Made by a program: the position numbers and the translations under genes
The notes under the pieces: generated by a model
Seen by the model: the letters and a program-made list of their open reading frames with translations, nothing else
What the model was told of the DNA's origin: nothing
Database searches by the model: none
In this document: positions 50,632 to 62,100 of the stretch, piece by piece
Layout of the letters: every line of letters begins with the position of its first letter
Position numbering within the stretch: position 1 is the stretch's first letter
Origin: Cinclus cinclus
Lineage: Eukaryota > Chordata > Aves > Passeriformes > Cinclidae
Direction of reading: 5' to 3'
DNA: 64,000 nt
NCBI RefSeq assembly: GCF_963662255.1
Contig: NC_085051.1
Span: 57,936,101 to 58,000,100, forward strand

Positions 50632-52557
50632 GATGTGGTGTTTGGCCTGCCATGAATTCAGCTCTGCTGGTTTGGAATCAAAGCACTTAGCGTGACTGTC
50701 CTCCAGCTCAACTGGACTCTGCAGTGAAAACACCACAAGCAAAGCACAAACACAAACACACCCAAGTGCATAAACATTGTTCCCCCTGCCTGCCTCTTTC
50801 TAGGATGCCAAAATCAGAGGGGGAGGGCAAGACCTAGTGTGGAAAATAACTCCTTTTAATCATCCAGAACTACATTTCTGAAGGTTTCAGCGGTGCTGTT
50901 CCACATCAGTGACAGATTTGTTCAGCTGGGGTTACAGGAAGGTGGTTGTTTTCAGGGTACAAGGGCCCTTCTGCTTTCCAGCCAAATAGCTGCATCTAGC
51001 AAAAACATTGCTGGTAAATCATGTGTCAGCAACTTATTCCTGATATAATCCAACCAGGTTTATTGTTGGCAGAAGAAAGATTTCAGCAAGGCACAATATG
51101 ATTTTATCAAAAGGCCACACCTAATTTACTGCATGTAAAGTAACAGTCATTATTCCTTTTTCCACAGCAGAAACTAAACAAACAGACACACTGAGCAAGA
51201 AGAATTGAGATTTTTCTTTTCCCTGATTGCCTTCTGCGTCCCAGAGGCTGAGTTTTGCCTTTTATTATGAATTAGTTGACTTTTCCCAGACTGTCAATTC
51301 GCAATCCTTTTTGATTTCACATCTTCCCTGAAAGCTCCTCATGCAAAAGCTCTCCCCCATTTCCTCAGGGAGCTCTTCCCAATATCAATATGCAAAGGCT
51401 GAGATCACAAACCCCTTATTCAATCCACGTACTCCAGTAAAGACAAAACAGAAGACAAGCATTGCCTGCATCCTCATCTACAGTACCTGTCCTGCTACAT
51501 CGAGGTCAGCCCCTTGTAGGAAATTTTGTTAATTGTATTTTGTTAATTGACCTGCTTGCAATCTGCTGGGATAATCCTTTTCTTGCTAGGAAGCTGTATC
51601 TAACTTCTCTCCAGCAAATCTTATGTTGCAGCTTGGTAGGAAAGACCACATCTGGCCACATCTGGGTGCTTTTGTCACTTCACACGAAGCATCGTGTTAC
51701 AGAGATAATTTATTTCGCCCCAGATAACAAACAGACACTCCATTGCTAATATCTTTGACAATATTTTCACCCTCCTGTAAGCCACCAAGAAAACACTTGT
51801 AGATCATTGCTTCTGTGTAAATCTCTTCATTTGGTAACTCCATATAGCTGTCTCCTGAAAAGCCCCTGTGGCTCTTTAAAATGCTAATTAACCTGTAAAT
51901 GGCTTTTTCTTTTTATATCAAACCACCACTTATACTTTCTTCTTATTCTCCTATAAACAGTAGAAGCTCCCAACAGATACATGGAAAAGTTTTCCTAGGT
52001 TTGTCATCTAACAGGCATAAATGTCTCTCCCATCCCTTTTCCAGGCTGTATCTTATACCCAGAGGCTGGACGTGAGCTGGACACTGCTCCATGGCCAGGC
52101 AATTCTCAGGAAGCTGAGGGAGCAGCCAGAGCCCTCAGGGTGCCTATTTCCATGTGGGTCAGGAGAGGTGTGAGCCCAGCACGGTGACTGCTGCCACCCT
52201 GATGCAGTGCTGGTGTCTGTAACCATTTGGGACACTGATTGCTGTGACTCGGTGTGTGCTCCTCAGCCAGCTGACAGCATCATAGCACAAGGAGGGAAAT
52301 CATTGCTGCAAGGTACTGCAACAAAAGCCATCTCAGGGCTCCTGTTCCATTTTGGCATCTGTTCCACACAGCATTACTCATCATCTACAGAGACCTCTTA
52401 GTCTATTAAATGAGGAAATGGAAGGCTTAGTCTTTACCAATCACTGTACCATGAGTGCAGCTTGAGGAATGAACACTCAGCCCAGCTCCCCTGTCCCCAC
52501 CCAGCCTGTCTTCCCCTCCTCATGCCAAATGCATTAACTCTGACAGAAAATATTTAC

Positions 52558-52593
52558 CTGCATTAAATTTGGTGGGACCTGGGATCCCGGCCC
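52558..52593 (-). other. Candidate 36-bp microexon
   Basis: On the minus strand a long pyrimidine tract (TTTGTTTTTTTCTCTTTCAG) leads into 36 bp that end AATGCAG before the donor GTAAAT. A branch-point-like TTTAAT lies about 30 bp upstream. The length is a multiple of three. Two frames have no stop: GPGSQVPPNLMQ, and (with split end codons) AGIPGPTKFNA; the third hits TAA. Its GC content is well above the AT-rich flanks. No family was recognised, and I do not name a gene. Short symmetric exons like this are typical of alternatively spliced exons in long, intron-rich genes, which would suit the gene-poor surroundings. It remains a prediction; chance pairing of splice-like sites is the alternative. 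Confidence 0.3.
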
Positions 52594-54441
52594 CTGAAAG
52601 AGAAAAAAACAAATATACATTAAACTGTAATAGAGACAACTGCATGTTCTGCAGCTTGGAGGCGTGTAACATTCTCTAATAAAAACCTAAACAGCAAATA
52701 AGTTAATTGTACATGGCAACAACAGGAACTAAACCTGGTCTTTGTTTTCAAGGCATCCTAATTGAAACCAGACCTGAGTTTGCACTTCCTTTGTGGTCCA
52801 GGTGGGCACTCGTCCTAGGATCATAATGAAGGTGCTACAAAGGCTTTTCCCAGCCCTGCAGCCCCTGTTCAAGATCAGAGCAACTTGCTGGGTTTGAGAG
52901 CTTTCTTCCTCTGGTTACACAATGCGGGGAGAGGAAGCAGGGGTTGTTATTGCTGCAGAGAGCTCGGGCTTTTGATAATATTAAACTGTTTAGGTTGGAT
53001 CAAAAACCTGACTTTGTTGAGGACCATATGGTGCTTAAATGATGTTGCCTTGCAAGTCTGCAGGGTGGAAAACAGGGCCAGATTCCACAATATCTGCAGA
53101 TTACCAAAGATGTGAATTTAATGAAGAAGGAAGAAAGATTAAGGGAGTTCTGTCTTTGGTGGCAAAGGTATTTCACAGGAATATCCAAGGGGGAGAGAAG
53201 AGGCTGCTGCAGTAAATTACAGAGCATGCTCAGGTGTGGATTTAATTATGAGCAATAAGAAAGAAGGATACTTGAATGCACTCAGAGCCCAGAAGCCTTA
53301 AGCTGAGATCTCACCTTTCACAGGCTGATGGGAACATCATCACCATACATCTTCTTTAATAAGTATAATAATCATCACACTTTTCAAAACTTTATTTGGT
53401 CCCAATAATCCTCAACAGTGACCACTTGCAAGCTTTTTAAGTTTCCATTTTATTATAACACAGCATTTGCAGCATCAGCCTTCTGTCCTTAATAGATGAC
53501 ACTGCACCAGAGAGACCTCAGTCAGGATCTGTGGGACCACAAGACACTCTCACAAATGTTCCTGCTATTTTCTGCATCTTTGGCAGTGCTGTATGTAGGT
53601 GGTGAATTGTCCCAGCATCCTTTAAGATGAGAAGTGTTATGTATGTGTAAAATAATACTGTTAACTCAGGGAGGAAAATGTGCACTCAGAGAGAGCCCAA
53701 AAGCATGCCACAGCATCAGGAATCACCAATCCAGGCTTCCTGACAAGTAAGAAGAGCAATGGGATTAGTTTTCCCCAGTGTGCCCAGATTATATATTATT
53801 TTTCTGCTACATCAAGGACTTTTATTTAAAAAAAATTAGAAAACAATACAACAACAAACAAAAAGCAAAAGGGTGTTTTTTAAAAGGGTCTTTTAAAATT
53901 CTCCTTTAATTTATTATATTCATCTTGGGAAAGGCAGAATTACAGGAAGAAACACCTTTGATGTAAGAAAGACTATGACAGAAGCAGAGCTGGCAGATGA
54001 ATCCATTGCCTTCCCCTCCTGGAGCATGGGAAAAGCCCTCAGAGGGCTCTTACTAGAGGACAGAGGTGAATTCCTATAGCCCAAGGCTTACAAGAGGTGC
54101 ACAAAAATTGAAACTATTCAGATAGTCTGACTGGTGTCTACAGCCAACTCCAGCTGTAGACAACATCTCAAAGAGGACATACCCATCCCTTCCAAAAAAA
54201 GTGCCTTCATGGCCCATTGCTGATAAAAACCCAAGGAAAAGACCCAGCCCAGGTGTTCTGCTGTCAGGCAGCAGTTTCAGTTCTCTGGAGGTGAACACCT
54301 GGCATGGTGTGAACAGGACCCAAGAAGCCAAGTGTGGACACCCCACAGCCACCACACTCTGCAATCCTTACATTAAAAGTTGGGACTAATATTTAGTCTT
54401 GCTTCAAGGTCAGGTTTAGCTTGTTTCTTTCCTTTTTGCAG

Positions 54442-54525
54442 CTGCTTTTGGTACCTGAAGACCATCAGGGCCAAAGGATCCCCAGCTAAATGGCAGCCTT
54501 GCCCCAGCTGTGATTCTGCCATCAA
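54442..54525 (+). other. Candidate 84-bp exon, low confidence
   Basis: The acceptor is strong (TTTCTTTCCTTTTTGCAG) and the donor is ATCAA/GTAAGG, good apart from lacking the exon-final G. The 84 bp are a multiple of three. One of three frames is open; it holds three Cys and two Trp residues (CFWYLKTIRAKGSPAK then WQPCPSCDSAI). No domain was recognised. It could be a lncRNA exon or a chance pairing. Confidence 0.18.
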
Positions 54526-54820
54526 GTAAGGGACAAGTTTCTGTGCACCAGGTGGACACTTATCCTATATTAACACCGTCATCACTTTCTGTCCCTCATT
54601 TTCTTTCCCACCATTCACTCAATCTGAACTCAGCTCCGTGCCAAGCAAGCCATTCTCATTGCTCTCTGCCTTTATGAGCTCCAGCCACCTAATTTCCACA
54701 CCACATTTCCTAATATTTCAGGACTGTATTAACTATTAATACCCACAGTCATCTCTTTTCCTCCTTTTTTATCTGAACAAGGGAACTGGGCACTCTTATG
54801 GGAATTCCCATGATTCTGCA

Positions 54821-54975
54821 GCCATGCCATGCCATCCCATCCCATCCCATCCCATGCCATCCCATGCCATCCCATCCCATCCCATCCCATCCCATCCCAT
54901 CCCATCCCATCCCATCCCATCCCATCCCATCCCATCCCATCCCATCCCATCCCATCCCATCCCATCCCATCCCAT
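54821..54975. repeat. CCCAT pentanucleotide array, 31 units
   Basis: Thirty-one contiguous 5-bp units: 26 are CCCAT and five are GCCAT. The five variants are the first three units (54821-54835) and the units at 54856 and 54866; the last 21 units (54871-54975) are identical. The minus strand is (ATGGG)n with G3 runs spaced by two bases, a good G-quadruplex pattern. Because 5 is not a multiple of 3 and no register makes a stop, it creates long spurious open frames on both strands (Met-Gly-Trp-Asp and Pro-Ser-His-Pro-Ile repeats) that are not genes. Confidence 0.97.
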
Positions 54976-56987
54976 CCCTCTTCCTTCTCTCTCCAAAGTC
55001 ACCCACTTCTCCCCAGAAGATATTTCAGGATTTTGTGCCAGGGACAGCTCATGCTGTTCCAGCTGTCACCAGCTCACTGACAACAAATCAGACCTCATTT
55101 CAAAGCCAGGTTTTGAGGCACTTCCCCAGCAATTTTTCCCTACCCACCTCAAAATTCAACTTTCAGCAAAATTCACTGGTTCTTCCTTTTTGACATTTTT
55201 ATATCCCCTCATCTCCAGTATTTTTTTCCCCCCGTCAGATCACCTTGCCATTTTTCACAAGGCACTATATTCACTTCACTGAATCCAGCTTGGAAATGCC
55301 ATAGATCTAATATAAATCTAGAAAAATCCATTATTTTATCAAACCATCATGTTTATACATCATAACCTGTCTTTGCTAGGCTCAGGCTACATTGTCTCCA
55401 ATTTTCTCTTTAACTTCATGCATTATTTTTCATTTATCTCCATATAATTGGGGTCAGAGCAATGGGCTTCCATCTCCCTTATATACAGACCTGTCTTTCC
55501 TGTACCTTCAGCCATCATCCACTTCCCAAGTTTGATGCACTGAAGAGCAACCATTGCTCCTGAATGTTCATTTTCCATGCTCTGGGCTGGAGATTTTCTG
55601 CCTTGTTTCTGTCCCCTTGCCACCAGCCTGAGTGCACTCAAGTCTGAAATTGGCTCCTCTCATGAATGTGGTAATTTTGGCACCCACAGCCCCATTATCA
55701 CTGCCTTACCTGGTTTTGCCTTAAATACTCACTTCACTGCATGACTCACAACTGAGGCAAGGCATTTGATTTGCTTTCAGGCCACATTTAAGGTTATCTT
55801 TAATATCAAGCTCAATCTCATTACATAGAAAACTTTTCTCCCTTCAATTTAAAATATGGCTATTGAACAGAAGCATATTTCTTTAAATTTCTCAATAAAA
55901 ACACTCTCTCACCTTGCTAGCAATGCCTGCTTATCTTTCCAGACATCAGCACATGTGCTGCTTCCCTGATGAGGCTCACCTCCAGGAAAAGGGCCAGGTA
56001 GTCTTTTTCTTGTAGACATCCAAAGGGACATCAACAGAGAATGGTTTTAATTTCCAGCTCTGTATCAAGAGCCTGAGTCAAGCTACATCCACCTAGCCTT
56101 TGGGACACATTCCCTCCTTGTTGTAATACCAGAACCACTGATTTCTATTTCCAATTTCTACTTCCAAATCAAATTTATAACAAGAAAGCCCCGAGGAGCC
56201 CCACGGTGAACAGCAGGTAATGAGTGAAAAAGACAAATAAAAGAGACAAGATTCAAAATTACACTGTAGGGAAAGACCTGGGAGATCCCCCAAGCATCCA
56301 GAGGAGAGGTGGGCAGAGCCCATCTGTCTGCACCCCAGGCACCACCCTCGTAAAAGGCTGAGCTCCAAAAATACATGAGATCATTACAACCAGCAACTAA
56401 ACCCTTCTGTGGTGCCTGTGCATGCTGTAAGAGGGGAAAAAAGTGCTTGTGTTAGCACCAGAGAGGTTTGCCAAGGAAAGAAACAACTGCTGGCAGCCTC
56501 GGCTCCTGAGCACGTCAAAGTGAGCGTACAAGTCTTGTCAGAAAGACAAATTAATGTCCAGATGGGCTAAATGTGGTCCATCAGAATGAATGGAGCTGTT
56601 GCTGATTGATACCAGCTAGGAGGATGGCCCTCTGCCTAGCACTGGAGAAAGCACGGGCATTCAGTTTTTGGGAACAAAACTGCTACAGGATGAATAACCT
56701 GTAAAAGTCTCCTGCGGTTTCAAAGTTGTCGTATTTTTATTTCTAAACATTTGATGAGGACACAATCTGTGTGTTCTCCCCACCTTTGTTTGGGGCGTGG
56801 GAGCAGCAGGTTTTGTCACATGTAGAGCTAACACTTTGCTTTGACATCTGTAGTGCTGCAGGACAGCTCTTTCCTCCTGGGCATTTCCAGTCTGTTTTCC
56901 AGGTGCTGTGGAGTCAGATGGTCAGAGCTGTGTCTGACAGAGGACTGGGATGGAGCTGACACTCCAACACCCCCACAAAAATGCCAG
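54976..56987. other. Single-copy non-coding stretch
   Basis: No gene, RNA or transposon was recognised. Open frames are short once the CCCAT array is excluded. Confidence 0.6.
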
Positions 56988-57076
56988 CTGCCATGGCAGG
57001 GGTGTTGGAACTAGGTCAGCTTTAAGTTTATTTCCAATTCAAACCACTCTAAGGTACTATGATTCTGTGATTCTGG
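56988..57076 (+). mobile_element. Degraded CR1 LINE 3' end
   Basis: CTGCCATGGCAGGGGTGTTG, GGAACTAGGTCAGCTTTAAG, CAATTCAAACCACTCTAAGG and the end TATGATTCTGTGATTCTGG match the last 90 bp of CR1 with many substitutions. The purine tract starts about 15-40 bp after its tail. Confidence 0.8.
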
Positions 57077-57089
57077 CTTTGGTTAACCT

Positions 57090-57373
57090 CAGTGGAGAAG
57101 GAAATAAAGAAAGAGATGAAAAGGAGGAAGAAAAGAGAGGGGGGAAAAAGGAAAAAAAAAAAGGAGGAGGAGAAAAAAAAGAAGGAGGCGGAGAAAAAAA
57201 AAGAAGAGGAGAAGAGGAGGAGAAAAGGAGGAGAAGAGGAGGAGAAGAGGAGGAGAAGAGGAGGAGAAGAGGAGAAAAAAAACCGAAAAAATAAGAAAAA
57301 AAGAAGAAAAGAGGAAGAAGAACAAAAAGGAAAAAATGAAAATAAAAAAAGAAAAAGAAAAAAAAAAAGAAGC
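57090..57373. repeat. Purine-rich (GA) tract
   Basis: About 280 bp are almost all purine on the plus strand. Uninterrupted purine runs are 57118-57188 (71 bp) and 57190-57282 (93 bp), separated by a single C. It includes G/A mixtures, A-runs and the 11-mer array listed separately. Open frames here (Lys/Glu/Arg-rich on plus, Phe/Ser/Leu-rich on minus) are compositional artefacts. Confidence 0.95.
57209..57274. repeat. Six tandem copies of an 11-bp purine unit
   Basis: The unit GAGAAGAGGAG is repeated six times without spacing; the copy at 57220-57230 carries one substitution (GAGAAAAGGAG) and the last four copies are identical. The reversed unit is a rotation of itself, so the array is also a mirror repeat. 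Confidence 0.95.
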
Positions 57374-57818
57374 TTTAATTTCACACCAAAACCCACAAAA
57401 GCCAAACCTCCATGATTCGTGCAGGAGAGAGGAAATCCCAGCAGAACTTCCTACCCAGTTCCTTCAGATCTCCTGCTTCCCTCTCAGCTGAAACATCCCC
57501 ATGATTGTCACAGCCAGGAGAATTTTTATCGGCTTTGTCCCCGGATTCCCCATTGTTCCTATAGACTTGCAAACGCTGCGGAAATTCCCAGCATTTCTGT
57601 CTGACCACAAACTTTCTCTAAGGAGATTCTCACACGAATTTATTTTAATTCTCACATGAGTGAGAGTTAAACTCTCACGCAGTTTATTACGAATCCACTT
57701 CATGAAATGAATGTGATGGTAGCCTACTAATTAATATCTGGCAGAAATTAAGTGAGAGCAACTTCTAATGGTGCTGCTTCCCTGGCTGGTCAGCTCTTCC
57801 ATTCCTCTGTGCATCAGT
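57374..57818. other. Short non-coding stretch
   Basis: About 445 bp between the purine tract and the next CR1, with nothing recognised. Inverted ACTCTCAC and GTGAGAGT motifs near 57657-57680 could form a small hairpin. Confidence 0.5.
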
Positions 57819-57887
57819 CACAGAATATCCTGAGCTGGGAGGGATCCACAAGGTTCATGGAAATCCAGCTCCTTGCCCTACACAGGA
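57819..57887 (-). mobile_element. CR1 LINE, short 3' end fragment
   Basis: CACAGAATATCCTGAGCTGG, GAGGGATCCACAAGGTTCAT, CCAGCTCCTTGCCCTACACA and GGA match the reverse complement of the CR1 end subtype CAACTCAGGATATTC. Only about 69 bp are clear. Confidence 0.88.
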
Positions 57888-58967
57888 ATAAATACTGACC
57901 TAGAGAAAATGCAGATTGTGTTTGATCAAAAGATTCAGCAAGTCCACACCTCGATTTGGATGGCAGGGGAAAGGCTGGTTCTCCAGGAAGTGACCTTCCA
58001 AAAATCTTTACTGAGGGTTTTACTCAGCTGAACATCTGGCAAATGTGGAGCTTTTACTGGCTAATTTCATACAATACAGCTTTTAAGCCTGCAGAACAGA
58101 AAGTAGAGGGGAGTGAGCAGAATTAAATAGCAGCTATTAAAAGAAAAATAATATTGCCTTTCATACATCTTTTCCACTTTTCCTACCTCTTTTTTTTTCT
58201 CCCTCATTGCTTTGGCAGGTGTATTTGATGTGCTAAATTCCATCCCTGGTGGTACTATAACAACCAGCACTTATATGTCAGGAGAAGAGCAAATTCTGGC
58301 AGTAAATAGGGCACAATGATATCCATCTGTGTTCCTGAAATGCATCAGGTGAAGACATGCTTAGAAAAGTGGATATAATCACTGAAATGAAAGAGCCTAA
58401 AAGAATTACTTCTCCAAATGACATTTCCTTTATGAAGTGAAAAAGCATCTTTTGTCTTCATGAAAAAGCAACATCAAAACAGTATCTCTGGAACCATTTT
58501 TAAGCAAAACACCCATTGCAGCTGGTTAGATGGGTAACCCACTGTGATTTAGCCTCAGCTCAAGATTTAGTCTAAGGCCCTGGCCTTTTTAATACATGAT
58601 AATATTCATATAAACATAACTGTGTTTCTAATGGGTACCTGTGAGAGTGATTTACCAAAAATAAGAGTGTGCATTAGGACTCAGCTAAGATCAATTCATA
58701 TGGAAATAGTTCACCACATGTTAGAGAATTTGGCCAGGGAGTATAAACAACAGCATGTGGGTGAGGAAGAAGTCAAAGCATTAGGAATAAATTATGGGTA
58801 TGGCATGAGCTGCACAGTTGTAATGGCTATTCCACACCTCAGAAGATGCTCCTCACAGAATTTCCAATAACAAATGCATTTATAAAACATCTGATTGGGT
58901 TAGAGCTGGTTAAAGGAATACTGTATTCACTGGAAAGTCGAATGTGAAACCAGCACCAGGAAAAAAG
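57888..58967. other. Single-copy non-coding stretch
   Basis: About 1.1 kb of AT-rich sequence with nothing recognised except a T9-10 run near 58189-58199. Confidence 0.55.
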
Positions 58968-59193
58968 AGATTTGTATTAGGAAACACTGCAGGTTTTCAT
59001 GTGAAGGTGCCGAGACCCTGGCACAGGTTACCCAGAGAAGCTGTGGATGCCCCTCCCTGGAAGTGCTCAAGGCCAGGCTGGATGGGGCTTGGAACAACCT
59101 GGGATAGTGGAAGGTCCCTGCCCATGGCAGGGGAGTTGGAAGTGGATGATCTTGAGGTTCCCTTCCAGCCCAAACCGTTCTGTGATTCTATGA
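58968..59193 (+). mobile_element. CR1 LINE, 3' end fragment (about 225 bp)
   Basis: GAGATTTGTATTAGGAAACA, CCCTGGCACAGGTTACCCAG, AGAAGCTGTGGATGCCCC, CTGGAAGTGCTCAAGGCCAG, GCTGGATGGGGCTTGGAAC, CTGCCCATGGCAGGGGAG and the tail AACCGTTCTGTGATTCTATGA follow CR1 order. One of the less diverged copies; 5'-truncated. Confidence 0.94.
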
Positions 59194-62100
59194 AGTGACA
59201 TTAAAATATCACACATGATTTCAACTGGAACACTTCTCCTTCATTAACCATTAGTTTAAAATGTTCGTGAATCTATTTCTGTAGTGCAAAGAGCATTTCA
59301 CCAATAGAGGACCCATTTCCAAACCTCGTCACTCACTGGGGCTCTGATAGTTCCAACTTCCAAACTAAGGAAAATCCCAGTGAAGGACTGGATCCCGCAC
59401 AGAGCTTCCCTTCCTCCCGCTGCACCGTTGGGTGCTTTTGTTTTCCTTACACTCCCTCAGCACTCCCTCTCTTTGGGCCTCCACCACCATACGGGCAATC
59501 TCACGTCTCTTGGCTTGCAGGATGCTATTTCTGGAAATACCATCTTGCAGAGAGCCGTGGCATGGAAGTTATGATTCATACATTTCGTAGGAGCAGAAGT
59601 GTGAGTGAATTTGGGCAGGTGGCGGGGTGGCACCCTGAGTGTGAGGTGGCATGACAGATGTCAGCAGCCAGGAAAGTACGCTCCAGAGGTGCAAGACATG
59701 AAGAGTTACAAGTTCCTGGGGAGTTATATCCACTTACATCAGACTTGGGGAAACTGGGCATCATAAGCACGCTGACGTTCAATGTTTTGCCTGCCATTTT
59801 TGCAGTTTATGTCACAAGAAACTGCTGTGTCTTGGCTGCTTTCTGTGTCTGAAATGTCTCTTCTTGGCTTCTGTTTGTCTCCCAGTTCCACCTTCACCGC
59901 CTCTGTCACTCCTTCCCACACCACTGCTCAGGCAGATCCAATACTTTACTCCATTTCCCCTGCAGCTTTCCCCCTCTCCAGCCTCAGCCATCCCTCCTGC
60001 TGCCCCTCTAGACTGGAACTTTCTCCTCTCCCTCTCACCTACACAATCACGTTATAGAATTCAGCTCCTTCCCAAGCTCTGTTGCTTTCTTTCCCTCCAA
60101 ATCCAATCATTTTTAACCAATTTATTGTAAAGATGCTTAATTAGGGAGTCATAGCCCAAATAGCAGCAAGAGATGCTTCACAACCCTGCATGGTCCAAGG
60201 CATTTCAATTCTGAAATGTTGTCTTACATGATAAACTCTTCATCAGCCCTTGCCCAAAACTTGTATTGCATATTGTTGAAGTTTGTAATAGATCACAGCT
60301 AAAGCCAGAGCACAGCCAAGCCTCAGGAAGGTGTTGGCCCAACTCTGCAGCTGCTTTCCAAACCATCCATCTTCACCTCCTGCTTTGTGCTGCAAACAGA
60401 GCTTTGAAACTTCTATTTCAAACCATTCTCAAAGCACCCTCTTATTCTGAGGAATTAAATAAGGAGTCTGAATAGTCTTCTTATAGGGTGGGAAGAATGG
60501 ATGGTCCTCTGTGAGCCAGGGGAGAGAAAGTTCCTCTGAGAGCAGCAACACCCCATCCAAGGCTCATGAGTAAGAAGAATTCAGTAGCATGACAAGTGAT
60601 AATAAACCTACAGGAAAAACCTGGCACAGGAGAGAGAACAGCACCAGCCCCAGAATTTGTGAATTCCTCTCTTAGAAAGCGGGGCAGCTGTGATGGGCTG
60701 CACACAGACCTCACATGGACTATTATGTCCCATACAAATGGGGCAGAGACGCTGAGAGCTGCTTGGTCCCTTCCTGCTGTGCCAGCAGCTTCCCAGCCTG
60801 TTCTGGGCACAGTGAAATGGAGTGCCCCAGGGTCTCCAAGGCCAGGACGAGCCAGCTGAACCCCATTTTGTGGTGACAACCCCTGAATCCTCCCCTTGCA
60901 CACATACAGCCCATTCACCTCTGGCCACTCGGCGCGGCGCTGGCCGTCTCCGGGATAAACACTGCGTGGTGTGTGTGGCGTGCTGCAATACTTCAAGGAC
61001 GTTGGAATGCACTTTATCAGCACTTTTAAACACTGCAGCTTTATGAGGGGAGCCTGAAAATCTATTTACCATTCCAGACTGTGCACAGATGTGCTTTTAA
61101 TACAACATCCTGATGTTTTTTTTTTTTTCTCTTCTCGTGACCCCTTGCTGTCCAGGCAAGGGCGCTTGCCTGTCCCTGTGCCAGCAGATGCTCCAGGAAT
61201 TCTTTCTGGAGCACCAACCACCAGAGATTTCCATGACTTCAAGCAGGTCCTTCACACCTTCTAATGATGTTATTCTATGGCTGCTGTGAGGTTTGCTTCA
61301 TGAGGCACCTCTGTAACCACCCTTAGTTGTCACACAGATGCTTCCTAACCCATCTCACCGGTGTTTACATCTCTCCAAGGAGATTCCTCCTGCGCACCAA
61401 CTGCGTGTGCAGAGCTGTTGATTGCTCAGTGTGTGGCACAGCAGATCATGCAGACTGCTGAGAACAGACAGATGATCTAGGGCTCTTCTGGGCTCCTCCT
61501 AGGAGGCTGGAAACTTGTGGAAATTCCTCCTGTGCTCCTGAAGTCACCACATGCTCTGAGGCAGAGCCCTGATCTCAGAAGCGTGTTTGGCCACCAGCCT
61601 CAGACCTGAAAGATGAACAATGAAAAATTCACCTTGGTTCCGCTGGTTGTAGTGGGTCAAGGATAAAGATGGCTTCTGAACTGAAGGCGTAAAACTAAAG
61701 ACTATAAAGGGCAAGAAAATAGCAGGAAGGAAGAAAAACCTGCAGAAAGGCCTTCCCTTGGGAAAAGCAAGAAGCACTTAAAGCTATTTTCTCTAATCGG
61801 ATCTGCTGCTTTTACAGCTCCATTCACAGAAACCATTTCCCAGCTGTATTCTTCTCTCTCTGTGTCATCTCCCTTCAATATTTACCATTTATGCAGAGCC
61901 CCCCAGGTGCCACATCAGGTGAGCTGCCAGGCCCAGCTAAGATCCCTTTCTGGTGCCAGCTCTCTGTGTCTCAGAGAAAGTTGGTCACCAAGAAGTCCTT
62001 GTTACCAACCAGGACCTTCTGTAACTCATAGAAAGGCATCACCTCGTCCAGCAATTGGCATCTTATGATGACCTGTGGGGTTATCCCCTGATTTCTGGAG

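Larger units (their letters stand above)
50632..54820. other. Single-copy non-coding stretch with two candidate exons
   Basis: No transposon was recognised. Two splice-site-bounded intervals are listed separately: a 36-bp one on the minus strand (52558-52593) and an 84-bp one on the plus strand (54442-54525). Because they lie on opposite strands, both belonging to one gene is impossible. Confidence 0.5.

Noticed and set aside
54729..55282. Long open frames of Met-Gly-Trp-Asp or Pro-Ser-His-Pro-Ile repeats
   Set aside because: They are produced by the CCCAT array, whose 5-bp period contains no stop in any register. They do not represent proteins.
57049..57415. Lys/Glu-rich and Phe/Ser-rich open frames
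   Set aside because: They are translations of the homopurine/homopyrimidine tract. Composition alone removes stop codons.
60481..61072. Overlapping minus-strand frames of 180 and 154 codons
   Set aside because: They lie in different frames over the same DNA with no domain or convincing initiation context. The elevated GC of the CpG patch lengthens them.
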